DNA from: Zizania palustris
Lineage: Eukaryota > Streptophyta > Magnoliopsida > Poales > Poaceae
Reading direction: 5' to 3'
Assembly (NCBI GenBank): GCA_019279435.1
Contig: JAAALK010000289.1
Location: 51,215,164 to 51,279,163, forward strand
Length of the DNA: 64,000 nucleotides
This document shows, one piece after another, positions 55,481-64,000 of this stretch; position 1 is the stretch's first letter, and every line of letters begins with the position of its first letter. The position numbers and the translations under genes were made by a program. The notes beneath the pieces were generated by a model. The model ran no database searches. It was given only the letters and a program-made list of their open reading frames with translations, and was not told the DNA's origin.

Positions 55481-56140
55481 TATATTTGGCCCAAAAGATT
55501 ATAAAATAGCAAAAATTTACCTACTCAAACAAGATCATGTAGGGAAACTACTCCTTGCCGCATTCCAGATCTGGGCCTCATGCCCCGAACACCGCCTCCT
55601 CCCGTTAAAAGTCACCGACTTCCGCTATAACCCGCACGTTGCCTTCACCCCCAACATCATTGATCGACCACTTTCGCACCCTACTGCTGGCTACACTTGT
55701 CTCCATGCTTACCCTCACGTGCCTCTAGCTAGGCAGCCACCCACACACATCCCCCCTCTAACCCCGCTCATCTCACACATCGTGCTTCCACCTCATTGCA
55801 CCCCTACAAGTTGTGCACTTCCTGCCTCTAGCCCCCTGAGTGTAGAATTACTACACCCCCTATGCCCACTAGGAAAGGAAATTTAACTTGGTACAAAATG
55901 GACACATGCTAGTTTTAGTTATTTGTCCGGTGGATTATATCTACTAGTTTGTTTCATTAGCTAGGTTAGTGGCATTAACTTTTGTTGGTGCCATCAACAA
56001 AGTTCTCTTGATTAATACATGCTACTTTCATGTGTCTCTTAGAAAAACTATTATTAACTATTTGTTATGCATGAGCAATAGGCTGCACTATGTTTATAAT
56101 GATATATTTCTCCATATGTCATTTTGGAGCACCGTTTCCC
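55481..56140. other. Intergenic sequence, nothing recognised
   Basis: A C-rich part (55560-55850) and an AT-rich part. No ORF with family resemblance, repeat or splice structure was seen. Confidence 0.4.
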
Positions 56141-56266
56141 ATCTCAGGGGTTGTTTGGATCAAGGACTCATCTTACCACAACTCAAGTTAGGCATGCCAC
56201 AATCAGCTAGTGTATTGTTTGTTATACTATCAAACTTTAGGTTCCCAAATGAAGTGATTTTTTTCT

Positions 56267-56685
56267 AAATAATACATTTTTATTCAAAATTTAAAATTTG
56301 GTATGTGCATTTCAAAAACTACAAAAATAGTCTGCTGCAGGGTTATGGTCTGCCGATCTAGGGTTTTGGGGCATATGTGGGCAGATCATCTGCCAATCTA
56401 ACCTAGATTGGCAGATTGTTTGCCGACAGATGCCTAATCGACAAATGGCAGGTGGGCGTGGGTGCGGGGACTGCTAACTAGGTTTCTATCGATAACAGAG
56501 CTAATTTTTGAAACATCGTCATCTGTCGGCAGACCATTTGCCGATCTAGGGTTAATCGACAGATGGTCTGTTGACATATGCCTAAAAACCCTAGATTAGC
56601 AGATCATAGTTTGACAATGTGCTATTTTTGCAATTTCTAAAATCCATGTGCCAGATTTTAAATTTTGAATAAAAATGTATTATTT
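56267..56685. repeat. Inverted-repeat (foldback) element
   Basis: The left arm (AAATAATACATTTTTATTC and on, about 170 bases) matches the reverse complement of the right arm ending GTATTATTT. Shared inner words are CAAAAATAG, TCTAGGGTTTT and GGCATATGT. Outer sequences GGGGTTGTTTGGAT (56147) and ATCC..CAAC (near 56820) hint that a larger MITE of about 0.7 kb contains it. No target duplication could be fixed. Confidence 0.6.
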
Positions 56686-56899
56686 AATAAATTCAAATAA
56701 AGTTTGGGATCTACTAAATGCTTTGCCATAGCTTTTTATGCTAAACTTAGGTGAGGAAATCATTTGCCTTAGTCTTTTGTCAAACGTGTGGTAGGATCGG
56801 AATCCAAATGACAACCTCAATAAAATTGCCACAGTTTTGTCTATCAAACAAATAATTCTAATTTTCCACAAAGTTAAGCATGTCATAACATCGACAAAT

Positions 56900-57949
56900 G
56901 CCTAACCTTATGCATGACAAGTTGACTCATACTATAAGAAAATTGGAGACTTTCTTCGGCTCACACAACCCTTAGACTTGCATTATTGTTTGCATAGCAA
57001 GCTCTAGATTTCGCTACTTCGCTACTTTGTTGTTTTCTATCTATATACTAAGTGTCTATGCAAGGATATTTTCCACTTCTAGAGCTTTTATAAATTATTT
57101 GCTTTGATTTTCTGTCATAATTTTCATATTGCTAATATAAGCATTGTGTTATGTCCACTTTTTGTATTAATGTTTGACTTGTGAACCAATGTGTAACATC
57201 CCAATATTCCGGTTGTTTAAAACTTGTTATTTTAATAAAATCTTAATTGTGGAATTTTGGTTTTTATTGATTTATTGGTATCGGTGCCAAAATAAATCCA
57301 AGAAAAACTTCAATAAAACTCCAAATTGAAAATTTCATTCCGATTCATTCTTGAGTACCAAATTCCACCACTAAAATCATCATATCCGAAAATTATTATT
57401 CACCATCCAGAAAGTAATTTTCATTATTTCTCTCAAACTTCAAATTGATCATCATTTTTGTCTCATTCAGCAAATCATCTTTTTTCTCTAGTAAACAGTG
57501 AAAAGTTTTAAGATTACCTAACCATTCAAATTTTTGAATCAAAGTTCAGCAACAAAACTCTCCCTGAAGCATGTTGTTACTTCTCTCGGCATTTGTATCA
57601 CAGTTTTGTTTTCCAAACTTTATTTTATTAACACAAATATCCTACATGCCAGCTTAAGTATAATCAAAATGAATATCTCGAAAGTAATAAATAATTGTTT
57701 TTTTGCTCAACAACACCACTTTCTCTTTGTGCCCAAAGGCTTCAGCCTCATTTCCTCTCCAAGTAATCGGGCAAAACAATTTTTATAATTTAGTCATTTA
57801 AAAAAAATTTTACAAATAGACTCCTAAAAAACTTTTTTCAAGAATAGACCCGAAACTTAGCACCAGAACCATTGGAGCCGAGCATGATCATCTTAGAATT
57901 AGGGTAGCTGGCGTTAACCTCCGTGCCGCGTTGGGCAGGCAGAGCTGAC
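56900..57949. other. AT-rich intergenic sequence
   Basis: No credible gene. It has A/T-rich stretches and short ORFs without resemblance to known proteins. Confidence 0.4.
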
Positions 57950-58150
57950 GTTTTTTCATTACTCTCATGTTCTACCGCTTCAAAAAAATCAAGTTTTTTC
58001 ATTACTCTCATGTTCTACCGCTTCAAAAAATCAAGTTTTTTCATTACTCTCATGTTCTACCGCTTCAAAAAAATAAGTCTAGGGCTACCGCTTCAAAAAA
58101 AATAAAGTTTTTTCATTACTCTCATGTTCTACCGCTTCAAAAAAAATAAG
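57950..58150. repeat. Tandem repeat of about 43 bp
   Basis: The unit TTTTTTCATTACTCTCATG plus TTCTACCGCTTCAAAAAAAT occurs four times (near 57951, 57994, 58037 and 58109), with an extra AAGTCTAGGGCTACCGCTTC insert before the fourth. The two 60-codon ORFs over it are repeat artefacts. There are no unique spacers, so it is not a CRISPR-like array. Confidence 0.85.
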
Positions 58151-58169
58151 TCTAGGGACGGATCGAACC

Positions 58170-58345
58170 CGGCCAAATCCGCAACTTCCATTGGTTTCTA
58201 GTCAATGGAAGCATTTCGACGGAAATTTACTAACTTTCATTGGCTAGACATGACCGACGGACATGACCGACGGAAGTTACCAGAAAATCGCCAATAACTT
58301 CCATCAGTTCCGTCGGAGAATGTTTGGCCGACGGAAGTTAATTTT
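58170..58345. repeat. CACTA-like subterminal repeats
   Basis: Several copies of CCGACGGAAGTTA or its reverse, and decayed forms such as AACTTCCATTGG, lie here. They match the subterminal repeats of the CACTA element at 40354-41909. Terminal CACTA bases and a target duplication were not found. Confidence 0.6.
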
Positions 58346-58796
58346 TTTATGCTTTTTGCTTTTTTATGTACATTTCATCAGATTACATCCTCAAAACTAG
58401 TGAAGAAACAGAGCTTCAGATTTGCTTTGGCCAATACAAAACAAACATAAGGAATTTAAATATTACATCCTTGCGGGCAGTTTGCTTTTTTTGCTTTCGC
58501 CAATACAGAAACAGAGCATTCATAACCAATGAACTTCAAAACCAAATTCAAAAGACATAAATTTAAAATGACCAAATAAATTTAGGAGAAGGCTAGAGCT
58601 TTGGATATCCATTTCCCCTGCAGAAAGTTAAATATTTGCATAAGCATTTACCTATCACTATTGCTGAATTAATAAGATGCCATCAGATTATATATATTTT
58701 AGATTAAAGAAGCTCAATGCTAGGCTAGCACTATTGATGAATTAATAATAAAAACACCATAAGGAAATTACCTAAAAAATGTGAATATATCTTCTG

Positions 58797-59247
58797 ATTT
58801 GTATTTACGAAGAAATTCATCGTAGAAGTCATACACCTGCAGAAAATGCATAAGATCAATGAACAAATGATATCCGTATTTACGAAGAAATTCATCGTAG
58901 AAGCCATACACTTGTGTGATCCGCATGCTCTCATGGTTTCCACGTATTAAAGTTATACGATCTTGATACCTAACACGAAGACATATTTATCATAGCAGTT
59001 ACATGAGAAATTAATAGAGTAAGCACGATTACCATTTATTAGGAGAGTGACATCATTAGTTAACATTAAGAGATACAAACAAGTAGTTACATTAAATTAA
59101 AATTATATATGTTGTCAACAACATTTACTTTTAAGGCTAACAGAAGCAGAAACGTCTCAACAGAATAAAATCCTGGGTGAACAAAATCCCCAAGGAACAA
59201 CTAGTTTTTCTTTGGTCAGTCACCGCCAACATTGAACAGCTCTTTCA
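58797..59247 (-). pseudogene. Fragment of a PP4-type serine/threonine phosphatase catalytic subunit
   Basis: Minus-strand exons match the PP2A/PP4/PP6 family and fit PP4 (PPX) best, judged from memory. Exon 1 (59247 to about 59130) encodes DMKELFNVGGD, then LFLGDFVHPGFYSVETFL and LLLALK, ending at GTAAAT. Exon 2 (58965 to about 58877), after TGTTAG, encodes YQDRITLIRGNHESMRITQ and VYGFYDEFLRKYG. The normal GDxVDRG metal motif is GDFVHPG, and two stops lie before LFLGDF, so it is dead. The VYGFYDEFLRKY segment occurs twice (58877-58916 and 58797-58836), the second copy behind its own TTTCTGCAG acceptor. It lies beside CACTA-like repeats, so capture by a transposon is likely. Confidence 0.75.
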
Positions 59248-59645
59248 TGTCAAACAACTAAATTAAATTAATTGTACAAGGAGCTAGAATGATTTGGATT
59301 ATGAAATCAAATAAAAATGGGAGTTGTATCAACCGCCAACATAATAATCAGAAGATTAAGTGATATCAGTTTGACATGGTTTTGAAACAAAGAATATCCA
59401 CGGGCCTATGGAACTTGTCTTTCAGAGAAAAACAAGAGGATCCTACTGAACATTTATGTATAACATGCTACATAACATCTAGAATGATATCAGTTTGACA
59501 TGGTAGATAGATAAAGGAACGGACCTTGGTACATGCAGTGACGAACACCAGCGTCTTGCAATAGACCACAGCATAGAAGGCGCTAGCAGAAACGCATACG
59601 TATGCAGGATCTGGGTGGAGAAATGTCATTATTTTGTTAAAACCT
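59248..59645. other. Unassigned sequence beside the phosphatase fragment
   Basis: The minus strand 59625-59530 has an exon-like stretch between CACCCAG and AAG/GTCCG, but no family is recognised. It could be another captured exon. Confidence 0.3.
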
Positions 59646-59647
59646 AA

Positions 59648-59757
59648 AACCAGTTATATCTTTCACAACAAATTTCCTGAATTTCTTTTCCTGTAGTATC
59701 TTTCACAACAAATTTCCTGAATTTCTTTTCGTGTAGTATCTTTCACAACAAAAAGTG
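59648..59757. repeat. Short tandem repeat of about 43 bp
   Basis: TATCTTTCACAACAAATTTC plus CTGAATTTCTTTTC occurs twice, and a third partial copy (TATCTTTCACAACAAA) follows. Confidence 0.8.
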
Positions 59758-59934
59758 ACTGCATGGACTTGACAACCTTTGGATTCAACAAATCCCTTGG
59801 CTTTTTACCTGCAAAATTTAAACTGCTAAGCTTCCTCGACACCGATGTTGAATGATTTTTTAAATATGTAACAATAACGTACCTCGAATCATCGGCGTCT
59901 AGCTCGATCTGTGATTTCCACCACGATCGATCTG

Positions 59935-61485
59935 CCAATCGGCTTATAAGCATTTTGTTCCCTCGTGATGTGAATGAATGTTATATTCTTGAATCATGTC
60001 ATCATTTCTTGGCATCGTCTGTGATACTCTTTTAACATGTCATCCTTGCACTTGTATTCACCTGATAGCTATCTCATTTCTAGCAACGAATCTCCCAAGA
60101 TTTCCATTATGTCGGTGCCAACCGCCTTTAATAGATGCAATCCCTTTAACACTGCTTCATACTCAGCTGAATTGTTGGTGGAGAATGGCTTGATGGTGTA
60201 TGCAAACTCAAATGATGCCCCCATGGGGAGATAATTACCATCCATGTACCACATCCATGCTGACACACCGATCTGTCGAAGAACAAGGTCCATGGTGTCA
60301 GCTCGACATGGTTTACTGCTTCATTCTTGTGCTGAACTATGAAATCGTCTATTGCTTGCCCATTTACTGCTTTAGTTGATTCATATCGCAAATCAAACTC
60401 GGTAAGGGTGAGCACCCATTTCATGATACACCCTTTCAACACCGGGGCTAATAGCATGTACATGATGATATCAGCCTTGCATACTATGGTGCATTCCGTC
60501 GATAGCAAATAATGCCTCAACTTAGTGCACGAGAAGTATAAGCACAAACAGAGCTTCTCCACCGCGGGGTATTAGGTTTCGGCGTCCAATAGTCTTCTGC
60601 TGAGGTAGAAGATCACTCTTTCTTTCTTGTCGACCTCTTGTACCAGGACTAATCCGATGGCTTTATCATTGGCTGATAGGTATATCCTAAAGGGAACCCT
60701 TTTTTGTGGGAGCATTAGCACTAGTGGCGAGCTCAAATACTCCTTTATTTCATCAAATGCTTTTTACTGCTTGAACCCCATATGAATTCCTAGCCAGGCT
60801 TTAATTTCAACAGTGGTGTGAATGGCTCCATCCTCTTTGAAAGGTCTGTTATGAATCTTCTAAGGAAATTTATCTTCTCAATTAGTGATTGCAACATGGT
60901 TTTATCAGTAGGGGGTTGAGTGTTCTTGATTGCCTCGATATTGTGTTGGCTAATCTCAATCCTCTCTCATGTACGATAAAGCCTAAGAACTTGCCTGCTA
61001 ATACACCAAAGACGCAGTTCTATGGGTTCATCTTTAGCCCATACTTCCTAGCCCTCTCTAGTACTTGACATAGATCAACTACATTGTTCTGAGTGTCACC
61101 TGACTTCACCACGATGCCGTCTATGTATATTTCCACCAATAGGCCTATCAAATCATGAAAGATGTGATTCATGGCTCTTTGGTAAGTAGCTCCGGCATTC
61201 TTCAAGCCGAAGGTCAGCGCCACCCACTTGTAAAGTCCAATGGCGCCTGGACACCGGAAGGTCATCTTGTGGATGTCTTCGTCCGCCATGAAGATCTGAT
61301 TATACCTTGTGTTCCCATCCATGAAACTGATGATCTTGTGACCCGATACGACATCCACTAGCAAGTCCATGATTGATATTGGGTACTCATCTTTTGGGGT
61401 CACCTTGTTTAGATATCTGAAATCGACGCATATCATAAGCTTCCCACTTTTCTTCCATACGAGCACGATATTTTATAACCATCTT
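59935..61485 (-). pseudogene. Old Ty3/gypsy pol remnant: RT and two RNase H domains
   Basis: Minus strand. RT is at 61466-61020: MLVWKKSGKLMICVDFRYLN, LTFGLKNAGATYQRAM and YIDGIVVKS, where the second catalytic Asp of YxDD is Gly. The RNase H connection follows (KLRHYLLS near 60520, WVLTLTEFDLRYES). The archaeal-type RNase H has NNSAEYEAVLKGLHLL (60190) and FKNITFIHITREQN (59970). Many stops occur. RT is cut at 61486 by another element's LTR; CATCT (61481-61485) may be the target copy. The double RNase H again suggests Tat type. Confidence 0.85.
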
Positions 61486-62111
61486 GTCATTGCGTGGGAA
61501 CAACAAAAGCCTACAGGGGGTACCCGTAGTATGATTTGTGTAGGTAGAGGGGGGAGTCATTACTATGGAAAGATGGTTACCTCGATTAATGAGGTAGAGA
61601 AAGAATAGAAAGGATGGACACGAGATGGTTTTTAGACAGGTTCGGGCCACCCGGAGGATAAAAAAACTACTCTTGTATGTGTATGATTGTTCGAGCCGAA
61701 TCGAACCGGCAAATCGAGGGAAGGCTGGAATTAGGGGTCCCTCTGGGTGTCTGTGTGTGTTCGATCGATTGTCTCTATTTATCTCCCCTCCCCGATCCTT
61801 TTATATGAGAAGGATAGAGGGGGTTACATGGGGTTAATGGGCGTACTAATGGTCATGGATAATAATCGCATAATAGCCCACTACCAGGACATATATAACT
61901 GTAATACTCAATGGCAACTTTGATGAAGATAACTGTCGTCATGATGGTTCAAGGGTTGCCCGTTGGAGTTCCGGGACTCAGGCGAGCTTCCTCGTGAGTA
62001 TTGGCTTCGGAGACCATGTGGGTCCTCATGGGTTGGTCTTTATGGGTCGCTTGGTGGACAAGTAGTCAAAACAAACCACTCGGCAGGGTACCCGTTGTTA
62101 TATCCCCGACA
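61486..62111 (-). repeat. G3 gypsy LTR (3' LTR of a minus-strand element)
   Basis: On the minus strand it starts TGTCGGGGATATAAC (62111) and ends CGCAATGACA (61486). TATATAAAAG-type promoter sequence lies at 61796-61805 on the minus strand. The purine tract CTCGGGGGCTGC (minus strand of 62112-62123) lies directly to the right. The internal region therefore extends rightward from 62112, and the second LTR was not found in the window. Confidence 0.75.
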
Positions 62112-62639
62112 GCAGCCCCCGAGTTCTTTTCATCATGCGACCTGCTCAGAGTAGATGGGAAGAGCTCCAAGTAGTCTTGTTGCTGATGCAATTTTTCCTG
62201 ATGGGTGCACCGCCCAGGTGCACCTACCGATTGTAGCCCCTGAGGCTGAAGTTTCTTTAGAGAATAAGCTTCAGTCTCAAAAACATTTTCTGAAGACTTT
62301 TCTTTGGCACTAGAGTGGAGGAACCGTCCAGATTCCTCACTAGGGGGAAATCTTTTGGCAGTTCTAGGAACGCGCTGGCATGATTGATGATGAAAGTAAT
62401 TCGAGTCACGTGCTATGCAACCACAATGTTGTGAGACTTAGAACCGTTTGTGGAGGGGGGTCGAAGGTTATAAGTAACTTCTTCGGCGTACCTTGATTTT
62501 GTACCCAATCTTGGTGTCTTCTTTTCCATATGATCCCCTGGCGCCCTGCAAAAGTTCTCAGAATTGCAAATGTGCGGTCTTCTATCACAAAGCCTAGAGG
62601 TTTTTCAACTTCAAACCCTTGGCAAACGTCTTAAGGCTT
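62112..62639. other. G3 internal region before the antisense gene
   Basis: Starts with the purine tract complement GCAGCCCCCGAG. The rest has no recognised coding sequence. It matches the position of the antisense-gene promoter region in G1 and G2, but no clear TATA box was seen. Confidence 0.35.
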
Positions 62640-63240
62640 TGACAACGGTGGGTGCTTCCCAGAGGCCAGTTGACCGTGCAGAGGAGTTCCGCGTGTCCAC
62701 CATGGAGGAAGATACGGTGAAGGCGTTGGAGAGTCGTGGGGAGATCCCACTAAAGATCATGTATTCATGACGAGCGGCCAGTGCTGAGACATTCCCTTCC
62801 CCCGACACACATGAGATCATGGTTTTTGATTCTTTTTTCACACGTGGCTTCGGGTTGCCAGCACATCATTTTCTTCGCGGCGTTCTTCATCACTATAATA
62901 TTTCTCTTTGCAATCTGAATCCCAACTCCATTCTCCACCTTGCCATCTTTGTCCACATGTGCGAGGCATTCGGGTTGGTTTTATGTGGCCAACCATGAGC
63001 CATCCCTATCTCTAGAGATTGACCGAGTACCGAAAATGACACTTACTTGGACCGACCAGTGCCCGGCTAAGGAACTGGGGCAGGTCGATGAGTTGGTGGA
63101 TTTGGTTTGCTGGCATTGGGAGGATATCGTCACAAGCCTCCATGTGGTGGTGAGCTTCTTGCTTTGATGGATCGTGTCGTTGAAGCAGTGATTTCATCCC
63201 GAGTATGAGTACTCGGGTCCTGAAGATCCGACTATTGAGT
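62640..63240 (+). pseudogene. G3 antisense gene fragment (gypsy-type transposon domain)
   Basis: The plus strand from about 62826 reads FDSFFTRGFGLPAHHFLRGV, then LHHYNISLCNLNPNSILHLA and IFVHMCEAFG. This follows the same pattern as VLFEALFKAGLRLP and LPQLSPNAVARLAVFE in G1, the PF04195-like domain. Downstream pieces (EIDRVPKMTLTWTDQCPAKE; HPEYEYSGPEDPTIES near 63200) continue in other frames. It is a decayed third copy, from a different family branch than G1 and G2. Confidence 0.6.
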
Positions 63241-63547
63241 CGGCCAAAAACCTAACCGGGACGAACGCAAAGGCGAGGGTGTGGAGCGTCTTCGCCAGCA
63301 AAGTTGATGTCCAGAGTGCCATTTGCTGTCGTCCCTTCTAGCTCAGGTTTCCTCGGCTGGAGGTAAAGTTCACTCCTTTTTTCTGATGGTGTCATTGGAG
63401 TCCATAAATGGTCTTCGAGCATTGACCCCAAAATATGCAGAGTCAAGGTCTTCGAGCATCCTCGCCTGGTCAGGCAGAAAGACATTGCGCCAGATGACGA
63501 CGCATTTGAGAGGAAGAGAAAGGGAAAGGAATATGTTGATAGCACAA
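63241..63547. other. Unassigned G3 or intergenic sequence
   Basis: Short ORFs on both strands without recognised similarity. It may be the tail of the G3 antisense gene. Confidence 0.3.
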
Positions 63548-63656
63548 AATGGTATTAATGGTCAAAATTATCGACAAGTCAAAATTGGTAATTTCTGTTC
63601 ATAGAAAAAAATGGCATTAATGGTCAAAGTTGTCAAAATATCACCTTTTGGTAATT
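63548..63656. repeat. Local direct duplication
   Basis: AAATGG(T/C)ATTAATGGTCAAA...TTGGTAATTT occurs at about 63548-63592 and again at 63609-63656, with some divergence. Confidence 0.7.
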
Positions 63657-64000
63657 TGGGACGAATATATGCCAGACCAAGTACATGCCGGTCCAACCAA
63701 CCATGTAGGCCCGGTTTGACCGTCCATGACTCCATGTAGATCCGGTCAGACCGGCCATACGGGTCCGACCAGACTGGGCCAACCTGAGTCCGAGTCCAAT
63801 TAGTTGATTTCAGGGTATTTTTTATCCCTAATTAATTTTAATGACTTGGACTCGTATCTAACTCAAATTAGAGCCCAGGCACGTCATGTCCAACCCCTAT
63901 AAATATAGGGGCAAGGCCGATTGAAGGACTCTCTCTTCCCCCAAACCCTAATAGATCCAATCTATTATTTTTTCCTTGAATCACACTTTTACCATTCAAT
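63657..64000 (+). repeat. LTR-like sequence with GGTC(A/C)GACCGG motifs, runs off the window
   Basis: Several GGTCAGACCGG, GGTCCGACCAG and GGTCCAACC words (63690-63790) resemble 52370-52600. CCCTATAAATATAGGGGC near 63896 is a strong TATA context, followed by ACCCTAATAGATCC. This looks like the U3-R part of a plus-strand LTR. Its end is not in the window. Confidence 0.5.

Noticed and set aside
57950..58150. CRISPR-like array
   Set aside because: The repeats are directly adjacent without unique spacers, and the sequence is a plant genome.

Overview
The window is plant nuclear DNA, almost certainly from a grass (Poaceae). It is a nest of retrotransposons (about positions 1-52366) beside a less repeated flank (52367-64000) with one recognisable host gene. 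The evidence for a grass is the make-up of the elements: large-LTR Ty1/copia elements of probable SIRE/Maximus type, Ty3/gypsy elements of Tat type with an antisense gene, and a CACTA transposon carrying a host gene fragment. The species cannot be decided from the sequence. No rRNA or tRNA gene and no CRISPR array was seen.

Nest layout. Copia-D (minus strand, oldest here) runs from its 5' LTR at 50639-52366 leftwards and leaves the window on the left. Two plus-strand relatives sit inside it: Copia-A (1-11913, left part outside the window) and Copia-C (12568-47483). Copia-C is itself broken by three insertions. Copia-B (13505-24152, TSD CTTTT) lies in its 5' LTR, the gypsy element G2 (27658-38963, minus strand, TSD ACGGG) in its gag, and a 1.56 kb CACTA element (40354-41909, TSD ACT) in its integrase. 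Copia-A is broken in its reverse transcriptase by the gypsy derivative G1 (589-7452, minus strand, TSD GTTGG). Almost every junction reads back into uninterrupted host sequence, so the order of insertion is firm.

How the parts work. Copia-B is the youngest and most complete copia: one in-frame TAG in gag, an open 1064-codon pol, and LTRs that differ at roughly two dozen sites by eye. Its gag stops just before pol, and pol lies in the -1 frame; Copia-C and Copia-D share this arrangement. G2 has gag, protease, RT, two RNase H domains and integrase on the minus strand. It also carries, on the opposite strand near the 3' LTR, a gene with its own TATA box and several introns. G1 lacks recognisable gag and pol but keeps the same antisense gene with the same intron positions. 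A third, older copy of that gene's N-terminal domain lies at 62640-63240 beside another minus-strand gypsy LTR. This repeatedly kept antisense gene is the most interesting system in the window.

Right flank. A two-exon CCT-domain gene (53477-54097) has its own TATA box and looks intact. Around it lie LTR remnants with repeated GGAACTTCCGAT-like and GGTCCGACCGGT-like motifs, a CACTA end, an inverted-repeat element, short tandem repeats, a pseudogene fragment of a PP4-type protein phosphatase next to CACTA-like subterminal repeats, an old minus-strand gypsy pol remnant, and a plus-strand LTR-like stretch that leaves the window at 64000.
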